Of a DNA stretch of 64,000 nucleotides, positions 27,370-35,802 are shown piece after piece (the first letter of the stretch is position 1; every line of letters starts with the position of its first letter). A program made the position numbers and the translations under genes. Origin of the DNA: SBBG01 sp033717875 (GTDB lineage: Bacteria > Pseudomonadota > Gammaproteobacteria > Ga0077554 > Ga007554); NCBI GenBank assembly GCA_033717875.1, contig JADDKJ010000004.1:37370-101369 (forward strand). The letters run 5' to 3'. Below the pieces are notes generated by a model. That model had not been told where the DNA came from and ran no database searches. It saw nothing but the letters and a program-made list of their open reading frames with translations.

Positions 27370-28263
27370 TCACCACCTGCCTGATGCCCCGCCACCGCCA
27401 AATCCCCCGCCTCCGCCGCCGAAACCACCCCCAAACCCTCCGCCGCCACGGCCAAAACCGCCTCCTCCACTCGACCAGCCGCCGCCCCTGCCCATCCCGC
27501 CAGCCAGCGTCAATACGAAAGCGATGATACCGGCGATGAGGGCGACGATCACCGAGCTGACGAACAGCCAGGCCAGTAGCGCGACGACCCCGCCGGTCGC
27601 CAGCGCGCCGGGAAAACGGCCCAGCATGGCGCGCAGCACGGCGCCGCCAACCACGGCAAGCAGGAAAGCGACGGGGAGAAATTGCTCGATGCCGGAAATG
27701 ACACCGGGTGCACTCACTTTCGGTGGCGGCAGGGGTTCGCCTTCGACCACCCGGATCATCTGATCGACACCGGCCGCGATGCCGCCGTAAAAATCGCCCT
27801 CCTTGAAGCGCGGCGTGGTGATCTCGCTGATGATGCGTTTGGAAGTGGCATCGGTGAGCACACCTTCCAGGCCGTAGCCCACCTCGATGCGCATGGCGCG
27901 ATCATCCTTGGCGACCAGCAGCAGCGCGCCGTCGTCGATGCCCTTGCGCCCCAGCTTCCACTGTTCCGCGACACGGATACCGTATTGCTCGACCGCCTCC
28001 GGCTGCGTGGTCGGCACGATCAGCACCGCGATCTGGCTACCCTTTTGCGCCTCGAAGGCGCTCAGGGTACGTTCGAGCTGGGCCTGCTGCTGTGGCGTCA
28101 ATGTGCCGGTGAGATCGGTAACCCGCGCCTGCAAGGGCGGCACGGGCACGAGATCGTCGGCGACCGCTGGAAGCAGCCAGAGAAAAGATACAAGAACAAA
28201 GAGAAAAGAAAAAACGGATTTTCGCAGCTTTTCGTTCTCTCTTTTTTCCGTTTCGACGTACAT
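27370..28263 (-). CDS. YgcG-family TPM membrane protein
   Basis: 297 residues. The basic N-terminus and hydrophobic VFSFLFVLVSFLWLLPAVAD form a signal peptide, then a TPM domain (VTDLTGTLTPQQQAQLERTL; ALLLVAKDDRAMRIEVGYGLEG) at about 45-170, two membrane helices at about 190-255, and a C-terminal Gly-rich tail (GGGGFGRGGGGFGGGFGGG), the signature of YgcG family proteins. Gly-rich DNA repeats make the tail prone to length variation. Four bases after the LemA stop; likely co-transcribed. Confidence 0.9.
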   Translation of the reverse strand: MYVETEKRENEKLRKSVFSFLFVLVSFLWLLPAVADDLVPVPPLQARVTDLTGTLTPQQQAQLERTLSAFEAQKGSQIAVLIVPTTQPEAVEQYGIRVAEQWKLGRKGIDDGALLLVAKDDRAMRIEVGYGLEGVLTDATSKRIISEITTPRFKEGDFYGGIAAGVDQMIRVVEGEPLPPPKVSAPGVISGIEQFLPVAFLLAVVGGAVLRAMLGRFPGALATGGVVALLAWLFVSSVIVALIAGIIAFVLTLAGGMGRGGGWSSGGGGFGRGGGGFGGGFGGGGGGFGGGGASGRW

Positions 28264-28267
28264 GTCT

Positions 28268-28870
28268 TTATTGCTTCGCCGGAGCCTCGAACGTCACCGT
28301 CGGCGGAGCCGAGATCGCCTTTTCATTTTCGACGGTGAAGTTGGGCTTGACCTTGAAGCCGAACGCCATCGCCGTCAGATTGCTGGGAAAGGAACGCACC
28401 GTCACATTGTATTCCTGCACCGATTTGATGTAGCGATTGCGCGCCACGGTGATGCGGTTTTCGGTGCCTTCCAGTTGCGCTTGCAGGTCGCGGAAGGCCG
28501 CGTCGGACTTCAACTGTGGGTAGTTTTCCGACACCACCAGCAACCGCGCCAGGGCGCTGGACAACTCACCCTGCGCCGCCTGGAATTTGGCGAAGGCCTG
28601 CTCGTCGTTGATCAGCTCGGGCGTCGCCTGTATCGACCCCACCCGCGCGCGGGCTTCGGTGACGCGGGTCAGCACTTCTTTCTCCTGTGCGGCAAACCCC
28701 TTGACGGTGTTCACCAGGTTTGGCACCAGATCGGCACGACGCTGATACTGGTTCAACACTTCAGACCAGGCGGCCTTGATCTGCTCGTCGTTGGATTGCA
28801 GTGTGTTATAGCCGCAGCCGCTGAGCAGCAGGGTGAAGACCAGCAATAAACCGGCGCTGAGCTTACGCAT
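28268..28870 (-). CDS. lemA: LemA family lipoprotein
   Basis: 200 residues from ATG 28870. Lipobox LLLSGC at about residue 18, then the LemA fold with WSEVLNQYQRRADLVPNLVNTVKG, AARARVGSIQ-type helices and YPQLKSDAAFRDLQAQLEGTENRI, ending in NVTVRSFPSNLTA. LemA proteins are membrane-anchored three-helix bundles without a settled function. The gene leads the lemA-ygcG-TPM cluster. The first part of the longer frame at 28871-28918 is AT-rich leader, not coding. Confidence 0.93.
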   Translation of the reverse strand: MRKLSAGLLLVFTLLLSGCGYNTLQSNDEQIKAAWSEVLNQYQRRADLVPNLVNTVKGFAAQEKEVLTRVTEARARVGSIQATPELINDEQAFAKFQAAQGELSSALARLLVVSENYPQLKSDAAFRDLQAQLEGTENRITVARNRYIKSVQEYNVTVRSFPSNLTAMAFGFKVKPNFTVENEKAISAPPTVTFEAPAKQ

Positions 28871-28949
28871 GACGCTATCCTCCATATAAAAACAGTTCTT
28901 ACAATTAGTTATCATCATAACCTAAACTTGATTGTTATGATCTATCGAC

Positions 28950-29345
28950 CTACCAGAGGGTATCCAGAACACCCATTTCACGCAACCGGCTGTCAGCGGT
29001 GATCAGTGTGACACGATGATGCAATACGGTGGCGGCGATCAGGCGATCGGCGGGGTCACCATGATCGAGCGCGGAATGGGTTTGCGACAGCACGGCGATC
29101 TCAGGCGTGATCGGCAGGACTTTCACGTAACGCGACAGCACCAGGTCACTGATGAACTGCGTTGGCGCGATGCCGGGGTCGATACGTCCTTTCGCAATCA
29201 GCATGGCGATTTCCCACAAGGTGATGTCGGAACAGGCAAGCTCGCGCTGTTGCGCACCGGCCTCGATCGCTTGCCGGGCCACCATGCTCAACCGGTCGGG
29301 ACTCAGGGCATCGAAGATCAGGACATGAGTATCACAAATGACCAT
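28950..29345 (-). CDS. vapC: PIN-domain toxin
   Basis: 131 residues from ATG 29345. Acidic PIN-domain residues are visible: Asp in MVICDTHVLIFDAL, Glu in ITLWEIAML, and Asp in DPADRLIAATVL and LITADSRLREM. PIN toxins are Mg-dependent ribonucleases. Start overlaps the antitoxin gene by 14 bases, as is usual for toxin-antitoxin pairs. Subfamily close to the type II PIN toxins paired with Phd/YefM antitoxins. Confidence 0.9.
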   Translation of the reverse strand: MVICDTHVLIFDALSPDRLSMVARQAIEAGAQQRELACSDITLWEIAMLIAKGRIDPGIAPTQFISDLVLSRYVKVLPITPEIAVLSQTHSALDHGDPADRLIAATVLHHRVTLITADSRLREMGVLDTLW

Positions 29346-29571
29346 GCTCGGCATCCCACTCTTCATTGCCGGGGCTGATCACATCGCCAATCCGGCATTT
29401 GCCGCGCAAAGCAATCAGTCGCCGCCGAGCCGCCTCCGCCGCGTCTTCGACGGGGACGACGCGCGCAATCACCTTGCCGCGCGAAGTAATGTCGATGGTT
29501 TCGCCTTTTTGAATCTCATCCATGTAAGTGGGCAAATGGCTGCGGAACTCAGTGATATTGACTCTGCGCAT
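29332..29571 (-). CDS. vapB: Phd/YefM-type antitoxin
   Basis: 79 residues from ATG 29571. N-terminal MRRVNITEFRSHLPTYMDEIQKGE followed by IDITSRGKVIARVVP is the Phd/YefM DNA-binding fold; the acidic C-terminal tail (GNEEWDAEHGHL) would block the toxin. Overlaps the toxin. A perfect palindrome 21 bases upstream (29592-29614) is a likely autoregulatory operator. Confidence 0.9.
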   Translation of the reverse strand: MRRVNITEFRSHLPTYMDEIQKGETIDITSRGKVIARVVPVEDAAEAARRRLIALRGKCRIGDVISPGNEEWDAEHGHL

Positions 29572-29591
29572 GGTTTGCTTCTCCGGCAAGA

Positions 29592-29614
29592 AATGTACAC
29601 TTCAAGTGTACATT
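29592..29614. promoter_or_regulatory. Palindromic operator of the Phd/PIN module
   Basis: AATGTACACTT-C-AAGTGTACATT, a perfect 23-bp palindrome holding two TGTACA cores. YefM/Phd antitoxins are known to bind TGTACA-centred palindromes, and this one lies 21 bases upstream of the antitoxin start. Confidence 0.75.
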
Positions 29615-29629
29615 GGATATGTCGATAAC

Positions 29630-30658
29630 TCAACACTCCGAATAATTCACTATCTCGCGCAACACCACCGTTGCATAACTCCCCGCTGGCAACTGAAACT
29701 CCAGCAACACGCTGTCACTTCCTTCGAATTTCCAGCGCAGATCGTCGACCTTGAGGCGCAATGCGCGCCGCTGCTGTTCCAGGCCGGCCTGTTCGAGGCC
29801 GTCGCGCCATGGCTCGCAGTCGGCCAGCGCCTCTTCCTCGATGCGCCGCGCCGCGTGTCGGCTGCGCAGCTCTCCCGAGCCCCATAACGGCCCGGTGGGA
29901 TGGATATCCTGCTCACTCACGCGCCGCGCGATTTCCGCATCGACATCCTCCACGGCAAACACACTGTGCGTACCGTCGAGCATCATCACATCGCCGGCGA
30001 CGGCGGTGTTCCAGTGACCCGCCGCCACACGCCGCGCCAGGACGCGGTTGAACAGCTCGGAACGCACCGCGGACAGGTACAGGCTGCGCTGATGACGATC
30101 CCTGACGCGCAGCTCGCCCGCGAACATGCGGCTGGCGCGATCGAGATTGGCGTGGCCGAAGCGCTGCTCGCCGAAATAATTCGGCACACCTTCTTCAGCA
30201 ATGCGTGCCAGACGCAGCGCCATGCCGGACACATCGCCTTGCAGATTGCTCACTCGCAATGTGAAGCGGTTCCCTGTCAAGGCGCCGCGCCGCAGTTTGC
30301 GGTCATGGCGGACGATGGCGAGAAACTGAATGTCATCGGACGCGATTCGTGTCCAGTCAGGTTCCGGCCGGCCGGCCAGATTCACGCTGAACCACTGGCT
30401 GGTCACCGCCTTGCGATCCTTGAGGCCGGCGTAGCCGACATCGACCACCTTGACACCCGCCAACCTGGCCAATTCGCGCGCCAGCCACTCGGTGTTTGCA
30501 TTGCGTTTGCGGATATGCAGCAGGACGTGTTCGCCTTTGCCGGCAGGCTCGAAACCGAGTTCTTCATCCACTTGAAAATCATTCGCCGTGGCGCGGATGA
30601 CACCCGTGACATGGGGACGCGCCACGGCATATGGCAATTCGGAGGTACTCAAGATCAT
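29630..30658 (-). CDS. truD: tRNA pseudouridine(13) synthase
   Basis: 342 residues from ATG 30658, overlapping the methyltransferase stop by four bases (ATGA). TruD signatures are GYAGLKDRKAVTSQWFSV with the catalytic Asp, LRRGALTGNRFTLRV, and GVPNYFGEQRFG. Isomerises U13 in tRNA-Glu. It ends a lipid-related operon, an arrangement perhaps without functional meaning. Normal family length. Confidence 0.95.
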   Translation of the reverse strand: MILSTSELPYAVARPHVTGVIRATANDFQVDEELGFEPAGKGEHVLLHIRKRNANTEWLARELARLAGVKVVDVGYAGLKDRKAVTSQWFSVNLAGRPEPDWTRIASDDIQFLAIVRHDRKLRRGALTGNRFTLRVSNLQGDVSGMALRLARIAEEGVPNYFGEQRFGHANLDRASRMFAGELRVRDRHQRSLYLSAVRSELFNRVLARRVAAGHWNTAVAGDVMMLDGTHSVFAVEDVDAEIARRVSEQDIHPTGPLWGSGELRSRHAARRIEEEALADCEPWRDGLEQAGLEQQRRALRLKVDDLRWKFEGSDSVLLEFQLPAGSYATVVLREIVNYSEC

Positions 30659-31293
30659 GCAACCTTTCTGGTGAATTTGTTGTTGCGGGCATGCACCAGG
30701 GTCCAATAGCCGAAGATATTGACGGGCATCCGCTCGACGACATCCAGACCGGTCTCCTGAATGAATTCCGGCAAAGAAAAATCGGGGCGGAATCCCAGCA
30801 GCCTGGACAAGGGCGCGGCCAGACGCTCCACTTTGTTGATGATCGGGTTGGCGTGCTGAAAATGATTCAGTATGAAAATCTCGCCACCCGGCTTGCAAAC
30901 GCGGCGCATCTCATCGACGAAGCGGGCCGGGTGAGGCACCACAGAGGCCACATACATGGCGACCACCTTGTCGAAGGTGTTGTCCGAAAAACGCATCTGC
31001 TCGGCGTCCATGACTTCCAGCGCAACGATGTTCTTCAGGCCGTTCCTGATTTTGCGGTCGCGGGCGCGTTCGAGCATTTCCGGTGAAAGATCGATGCCGG
31101 TCACCTTCACGTTATGCGGATAAAGAGGCAGAGAAAGTCCCGTCCCCACGCCGACCTCCAGCACATGATCGCCCGGCCGGCAGTTCATCTTCTCGACCAC
31201 CGCCCGCCGGCCGGGATCAAACAGCGCCCCGAAATAAAAATCATAAACCTGAGCGTAACGCCGGTAGGCTTTCAATATGGCTTCGGTATTCAA
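30655..31293 (-). CDS. Phospholipid N-methyltransferase (PmtA-like)
   Basis: 212 residues. Class I SAM methyltransferase with motif I HVLEVGVGTGLSLPLYP, motif II TGIDLSPEMLERAR, and IVALEVMDAEQMRFSDNTFDKVVAMY. The start MNTEAILKAYRRYAQVYDFYFG is typical of Sinorhizobium-type PmtA, which methylates phosphatidylethanolamine stepwise to phosphatidylcholine. Overlaps both neighbours by four bases, so expressed with the FAD reductase and cyclopropane synthase. The C-terminal VNIFGYWTLVHARN agrees with the family. Substrate not proven. Confidence 0.85.
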   Translation of the reverse strand: MNTEAILKAYRRYAQVYDFYFGALFDPGRRAVVEKMNCRPGDHVLEVGVGTGLSLPLYPHNVKVTGIDLSPEMLERARDRKIRNGLKNIVALEVMDAEQMRFSDNTFDKVVAMYVASVVPHPARFVDEMRRVCKPGGEIFILNHFQHANPIINKVERLAAPLSRLLGFRPDFSLPEFIQETGLDVVERMPVNIFGYWTLVHARNNKFTRKVA

Positions 31294-32420
31294 TGAATCT
31301 TCTCCGCTGTCAGTATAGGTTGATGACTGTGCAAAAACCAGCGATCCAGAATCACGTGCCGAGAAAAGAAACGCGTTGCCACAAGTCTTTTACCGATGAA
31401 TTGTTTCAGCCCTGGAGGGAAAAGATGGGATACTTCCATTTTGCCGCGCTCTCCGAAACGGCCCATCAATCGTTTCCGATAAGCTTCAAGGTTTTCGCAC
31501 CGGTAGTCGCCGCCCGCGGCAAGAATCACCTCGGCGGCGATGATGCCCGATTCCACGGCGGGACGTATGCCCTCCCCGCTCTGCGGGTAGGCCAGACCGG
31601 CGGCGTCGCCGATGAGCAGCACGCCGTCGTCCAGCAGTTTGCGCGGCGCGTGACCATACAACAGGTAGGCATGGCCCTTGAACCGGTCAGGAGTATCCTG
31701 GGGAATCCGGCTGTACCGTTTCAAAAATTGGCTGAATGCGCTGACATGCTCGGCGAGCCTGCGAGTGTCTTCCCTGCCCAGCCCGATGTTGAGAAAATCG
31801 CCCTTGCGAAAGCACCAGCCGTAGCCTTTCAGATCGTTACAAAAATAGATCTCGGGTATTTCCGGCGCCACCCGGCATGCCCTCGCCTGTTGCCGGCTCA
31901 TCTCGAACTCGATCTCTTGCGCCGCAATGACCTGCTCGCCGCCGCCAAGCTGTGCCCCGAGAAAACGCGCCACCGGACAGAAATGTCCGCCTGCGCCGAT
32001 CAACAAAGGGGTCTGGATGGATGCGTTGACTAGCCACTCGTCGCCTGTTCTGTCCAGCGTTTGCACAGACTCTCCGAGCCGCAACCGCGCTCCCGAGCGG
32101 GCAAGCAGATAATGATCGAACTCGCAGCGCCGGATGCCATAGCTCACCGGCCGGCCATAGCGGGTTTCCGCGGCCACACCGTCGATCCAGCCGACCAGGA
32201 ACCCGGTAATCGGTTGAAATATTCGCCCCTGTCGGTATTCCTCGATATCGACATGCAAAGTCTCGATAACCGCCGGCGTGATCCAGCCTGCGCAAACCTT
32301 GTCACGCGGGAAAACCTGCTTGTCCAGCACAAGCACATCGAACCCCGCCTGACGCAATCGCCAGGCGCATGTCGAGCCCGCCGGTCCGCCGCCCACGATT
32401 ACCGCATCGTATCGTTCCAT
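31290..32420 (-). CDS. Geranylgeranyl-reductase-type FAD oxidoreductase
   Basis: 376 residues from ATG 32420; GGAG lies at proper spacing, whereas the GTG nine bases upstream does not suit the ribosome binding site. N-terminal Rossmann motif YDAVIVGGGPAGSTCAWRL binds FAD, PRDKVCAGWI is the family motif beside the flavin, and VLLIGDAAGLAYPQSGEGIRPAVESG is the GD-A-G motif. Such proteins reduce polyprenyl chains or hydroxylate lipids. Stop overlaps the PmtA-like start, and it follows the cyclopropane synthase by five bases: a lipid-modification operon. Exact substrate unknown. Confidence 0.85.
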   Translation of the reverse strand: MERYDAVIVGGGPAGSTCAWRLRQAGFDVLVLDKQVFPRDKVCAGWITPAVIETLHVDIEEYRQGRIFQPITGFLVGWIDGVAAETRYGRPVSYGIRRCEFDHYLLARSGARLRLGESVQTLDRTGDEWLVNASIQTPLLIGAGGHFCPVARFLGAQLGGGEQVIAAQEIEFEMSRQQARACRVAPEIPEIYFCNDLKGYGWCFRKGDFLNIGLGREDTRRLAEHVSAFSQFLKRYSRIPQDTPDRFKGHAYLLYGHAPRKLLDDGVLLIGDAAGLAYPQSGEGIRPAVESGIIAAEVILAAGGDYRCENLEAYRKRLMGRFGERGKMEVSHLFPPGLKQFIGKRLVATRFFSRHVILDRWFLHSHQPILTAEKIH

Positions 32421-32425
32421 GCCTT

Positions 32426-33721
32426 TCACTCTCCTTGGCCTTGATAGAGATGCGCTCGCGTCCAGGGAATCGCATTATTGGCAGGACCGGAAAACAGCAC
32501 CTGAAAAAGTTGCAGATCGCCCACGGTAAAGGCCGCCTGGGAACCCGCCAGATAAAGCCGCCATTCCCTGACGAATCTCCGGTCATACATTTCGGCGACG
32601 CGCTCCGACACCCGCTCGAAACGCGCCAGCCAATGTTCCAGCGTCTTGGCGTAATGAAGCCGCAGGTTCTCCACGTCGAGCACGGCGAATTCCCAAGGTT
32701 CGAAGACGTCCATCATTTCACGCAAGGTGGGCGGATACGCGCCAGGGAAAATACGTTTCTCGACCCACGCATTCATGGGACAAGCCTTACTGCGCCCTAT
32801 GGAATGGATCAGCCCTCGCCCCGAAGGCTTGAGACAGCGGTGAATGACATCACCCAACTCCTGATAATGCTCCTTGCCGACATGCTCCAACATGCCGACG
32901 GAGACCAGGGCGTCAAACTGACCGGAGATATTCCGGTAATCATCTTCGACATATTCCACTTTGCTGTCGAGCCCTTCCGCCTTGGCGCGTTCGCGGGCAT
33001 AAAGAACTTGCTGATGGGAAATATTGAAGGCCTTGACCTTGACACCATAATGCCTGGCCATGTGCAGCGCCAAGCTACCCCAACCACACCCCGCTTCCAC
33101 CACGGTCTCGCCCGGCTTGAGCCACAGCTTGCGGCAGACATGGTCCATCTTGGCGGTCTGCGCCTCCTCCAGAGTTACCGAAGGGGTGGAAAAATAGGCG
33201 CAGGTATACACCATTCGTTCATCGAGCCAGAGTTTATAGAACTCATTGCCGATATCGTAGTGATGGTGAATATTGTCGCGTGCCTGCGCGGCTGTATTGG
33301 GCCGTTTCTTGTTCAAGCGGCGAGAAAGGCGCTTCGTGTAAGCATTGCCCGACATCCTCGCCACTCCGCGATAGATGGCCTCCAGGCATTGAACCAGATC
33401 TCCTTCCACCTCGATGTCTCCAACACCGTAGGCGTTTCCAAAGTGAAGATCGGGATTGATGATCAACTTCAGCAGCGTGACCCTGTCACGGATGGTGACC
33501 CGGGCGACAGGAGGAATATTCAAGGGTGGGATTTCCTCACCGCTCCACAGCAAGACGAAATGCAGCGGCGGGCCGTCCATCTCCTTGAGCATTCTGCGAA
33601 ACAACCGCCCCTCGATCGATCCTCCTTCAGCGGGGGGTATTCGAAAATTCAGGCCGGTCAGCTTCGGTACCCGGCCATCGGGTTGAACAGCGACATCAAG
33701 AAAATCCGTCTTTTTCTTCAT
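32426..33721 (-). CDS. cfa: Cyclopropane-fatty-acyl-phospholipid synthase family
   Basis: 431 residues from ATG 33721. SAM methyltransferase domain with VVEAGCGWGSLALHMA (motif I), NIHHHYDIGNEFYKLWLD, MVYTCAYF and IFPGAYPPT, the classic CFA synthase pattern. It cyclopropanates or methylates cis double bonds of membrane phospholipids. The N-terminal 100 residues resemble the fatty-acid-binding extension of CFA enzymes. Leads the operon cfa-FAD reductase-pmtA-truD. The upstream gap to ispF carries a family B repeat, so the promoter probably lies between 33722 and 33780. Confidence 0.92.
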   Translation of the reverse strand: MKKKTDFLDVAVQPDGRVPKLTGLNFRIPPAEGGSIEGRLFRRMLKEMDGPPLHFVLLWSGEEIPPLNIPPVARVTIRDRVTLLKLIINPDLHFGNAYGVGDIEVEGDLVQCLEAIYRGVARMSGNAYTKRLSRRLNKKRPNTAAQARDNIHHHYDIGNEFYKLWLDERMVYTCAYFSTPSVTLEEAQTAKMDHVCRKLWLKPGETVVEAGCGWGSLALHMARHYGVKVKAFNISHQQVLYARERAKAEGLDSKVEYVEDDYRNISGQFDALVSVGMLEHVGKEHYQELGDVIHRCLKPSGRGLIHSIGRSKACPMNAWVEKRIFPGAYPPTLREMMDVFEPWEFAVLDVENLRLHYAKTLEHWLARFERVSERVAEMYDRRFVREWRLYLAGSQAAFTVGDLQLFQVLFSGPANNAIPWTRAHLYQGQGE

Positions 33722-33780
33722 GACTACTTCCCTTGGTGTGGTTAGTCGTCCCCTCGGTTCGACAGATTCTTGGCGCTGAT

Positions 33781-33872
33781 TTAAGGAACCTCTGATTAAT
33801 TCAGAGGTTCCGCGGCACAAGGATGTGCCGGCTCTGAAAATTCCAGGATGGGATTATTCAGAGCTTCCTTAA
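33781..33872. repeat. Family B element, deletion copy B3
   Basis: Bounded by TTAAGG and CCTTAA. It keeps hairpins 5 (GGAACCTCTGA/TCAGAGGTTCC), 4 (CGGCACA/TGTGCCG) and 1 (GCTCTGA/TCAGAGC), in the inverted orientation, and lacks hairpins 2 and 3. Located in the 300-bp gap between ispF and cfa. The following bases 33873-33940 contain another loose inverted repeat (CTTAATTCCC... GGGAATTAA). No gene seen. Confidence 0.8.
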
Positions 33873-34019
33873 TTCCCCCTCCCAAAGGGAAGAGCGAAGC
33901 GAAGGGTGCGGGAATTAAATCAGCGCTTCCCTGGAATCTAGTGCCGATCCAACGATTATTCAACCTCCCGGAATTCTCAAGATTCGATCTTGTATTATTT
34001 TCAAACGGTTATGGACACT

Positions 34020-34502
34020 TTATTTCAAGCCTTTATCTTCCAGCAACACCACGGCATGCGCGGCAATGCCCTCGCCGCGCCCTGTAAAGCCCATGCCCTC
34101 GGTGGTGGTAGCCTTGACGTTGACACGATCGGCGGCGATGTCCATATCCGACGCAAGGCGTTCCTGCATGGCGGAGATGTACGGCTTCAGCTTCGGCGCC
34201 TGGGCGACCACGGTGATGTCGGCATTGGAAACAACAAGTGCGCGCTGATGCAATTGCATGACGACACGGCGCAACAGAATGCGGCTGTCGATGTCCTTGA
34301 ACTCCGCGCTGCTGTCAGGGAAGTGTCTGCCGATGTCGCCCAGGCCCGCCGCGCCGAGCAGCGCATCGCACAGGGCATGGATTAGCACATCGCCGTCGGA
34401 GTGCGCGGCCATGCCCTGATCGTGGGGAATCTCCACGCCACCCAACACCAGCCGGCGGCCTGCCGCGAAACGGTGCGCATCGTAACCATGTCCGATTCTC
34501 AT
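34020..34502 (-). CDS. ispF: 2-C-methyl-D-erythritol 2,4-cyclodiphosphate synthase
   Basis: 160 residues from ATG 34502, overlapping ispD by four bases (ATGA). MRIGHGYDAHRF carries the metal-binding Asp and His, AHSDGDVLIHALCDALLGAA the second His, and GRGEGIAAHAVVLL closes the fold. Converts CDP-ME-2-phosphate to MEcPP in the MEP isoprenoid pathway. Usual ispD-ispF pairing. Confidence 0.97.
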   Translation of the reverse strand: MRIGHGYDAHRFAAGRRLVLGGVEIPHDQGMAAHSDGDVLIHALCDALLGAAGLGDIGRHFPDSSAEFKDIDSRILLRRVVMQLHQRALVVSNADITVVAQAPKLKPYISAMQERLASDMDIAADRVNVKATTTEGMGFTGRGEGIAAHAVVLLEDKGLK

Positions 34503-35215
34503 GAGAAGGCTTCCTGTTGCTTGAGATAAAGCTCGGCGAGCGCCAGATCCTGCGGCACGGTGATCTTGATGTTGTCGGCATGGCCTTCCACCATGCGCGG
34601 CGCATGGCCCGCCAGCTCCATCGCGGCGGCCTCGTCGGTCACCGCCAGATTGTTCTCGACCACATGTTTCAATGCACTCGTCAGATCGCCAAGGCGGAAC
34701 ATCTGCGGCGTGAGTGCGCGCCACAAACCGGCGCGGGGAACGGTTTCCAGAATATTGCCTTCGCTGTCGGCACGCTTGACGGTGTCCGCCACCGGCACGC
34801 CGAGCAGGCCGCCCACCGGATGATCGGCGAGGGTGGCGATCAGGCGATCGATATCCTCATGGCGGATACAGGGCCGCGCCGCATCGTGCACCAGCACCCA
34901 ATCGTGAGGTCGCGCCATTCCGGCAAGCCACATCAAACCATTCAACACCGAATGATAACGCTCCGCGCCACCCTCGACGGCAAACAAGGACGAAGCGCCC
35001 CCGTGCAACGGGGTGCGCGGCCAATGAACATCATCGGGTGCGATGACAACCACCACGCCGCTGATGCGGGGATGGCTCAGAAAGCGTTGCACGGTGCGTT
35101 CAATGACCGTGCCGCCGTGCAAGGGCAGATATTGCTTGGGGATGGCCGCGCCCATGCGCGCACCGATGCCGGCGGCGGGGATGACGGCCCAATAGTTGGC
35201 GGATGGAGAGTTCAT
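34499..35215 (-). CDS. ispD: 2-C-methyl-D-erythritol 4-phosphate cytidylyltransferase
   Basis: 238 residues from ATG 35215; GTG 35230 gives five extra residues but lies inside repeat A3. IPAAGIGARMGAAIPKQYL is the nucleotide-binding motif with Arg and Lys, VHDAARPCIRHEDI the metal site, and TDEAAAMEL the C-terminal catalytic segment. Adds CMP to MEP. Upstream repeat A3 separates it from ftsB, which normally abuts it in gammaproteobacteria. Confidence 0.96.
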   Translation of the reverse strand: MNSPSANYWAVIPAAGIGARMGAAIPKQYLPLHGGTVIERTVQRFLSHPRISGVVVVIAPDDVHWPRTPLHGGASSLFAVEGGAERYHSVLNGLMWLAGMARPHDWVLVHDAARPCIRHEDIDRLIATLADHPVGGLLGVPVADTVKRADSEGNILETVPRAGLWRALTPQMFRLGDLTSALKHVVENNLAVTDEAAAMELAGHAPRMVEGHADNIKITVPQDLALAELYLKQQEAFS

Positions 35216-35224
35216 TCTGTTACC

Positions 35225-35364
35225 GGGCACTTCTAAAAATCCGCTGAAGCCGCGATGGCGGCGTTGGAAATACGCTCAAAATGCTCATGTACTCCGTGTA
35301 CACTCCGCTTTTTCGCGCATTTCCGCCTTGCCCTCGCGCCTTGATCGAATTTTTAGAAGTGCCC
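35225..35364 (-). repeat. Family A palindromic element, copy A3
   Basis: 140 bp, ends GGGCACTTCTAAAAA / TTTTTAGAAGTGCCC. In minus orientation the core is TGTAC-ACGGA-GTACA then TGAGCATTTTGAG; the inner stem GGAAATGCGC/GCGTATTTCC is near perfect. Sits between ftsB and ispD. It reaches to within ten bases of the ispD start. Confidence 0.9.
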
Positions 35365-35388
35365 TACCGCGTATAGCGTGTGGAACCG

Positions 35389-35658
35389 CTACTCCACAAC
35401 CCGGTAAAAAGTCTCATCCTTCTTGATCATGCCCAGCTCCGCCCTGGCGCGTTCTTCGATGGCGTCGAAGCCCTGCTTGAGGTCCTTGACCTCGGCATCC
35501 AGCGCGGCATTGCGTTCCCTGAGCGCGGCGTTTTCACGTTGCTGGGCGTCGATGGCCTGGTGCAGACGCCAGATCTCGGTAAGACTACCCTCGCCGAGCC
35601 ACAGCTTGTATTGCAGAAACGCAAGCAGGACGATCAGGACCGCGGCGAGGGCCTTCAT
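35389..35658 (-). CDS. ftsB: Cell division protein FtsB
   Basis: 89 residues from ATG 35658; the 13 residues upstream in frame come from repeat A4. One N-terminal membrane helix (MKALAAVLIVLLAFLQYKLWLG) is followed by a periplasmic leucine-zipper coiled coil (IDAQQRENAALRERNAALDAEVKDLK) and the ARAELGMIKKDETFYRVVE tail, all standard. Acts with FtsL and FtsQ at the division septum. Gene order eno-ftsB-ispD-ispF is the normal gammaproteobacterial one. Confidence 0.94.
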   Translation of the reverse strand: MKALAAVLIVLLAFLQYKLWLGEGSLTEIWRLHQAIDAQQRENAALRERNAALDAEVKDLKQGFDAIEERARAELGMIKKDETFYRVVE

Positions 35659-35660
35659 CA

Positions 35661-35801
35661 GGGTGCCTCTATAAATTCGATCAAGCCACGAGGGCAAGGC
35701 GAAAACAGGCGAAAAAGCGGAGTGTACACGTAGTACATGAGCATTTTGAGCCTGTTTTTCAACGCCGCCATCGCGGCTTCAGCGGATTTATAGAGGTGCC
35801 C
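35661..35801 (+). repeat. Family A palindromic element, copy A4
   Basis: 141 bp, ends GGGTGCCTCTATAAATT / its complement. Core TGTAC-ACGTA-GTACA and inner stem AAAACAGGC/GCCTGTTTT, which is perfect. It fills the gap between the ftsB start codon (35658) and the eno stop codon (35803) almost to the base. Confidence 0.92.
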
Positions 35802-35802
35802 A

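Noticed and set aside
28871..28918. Extended N-terminus for lemA
   Set aside because: Would place residues before the signal peptide; the ATG at 28870 gives a proper lipoprotein start.
32369..33745. 458-codon plus-strand frame opposite cfa
   Set aside because: Shadow of the cyclopropane synthase gene; no recognisable motif.
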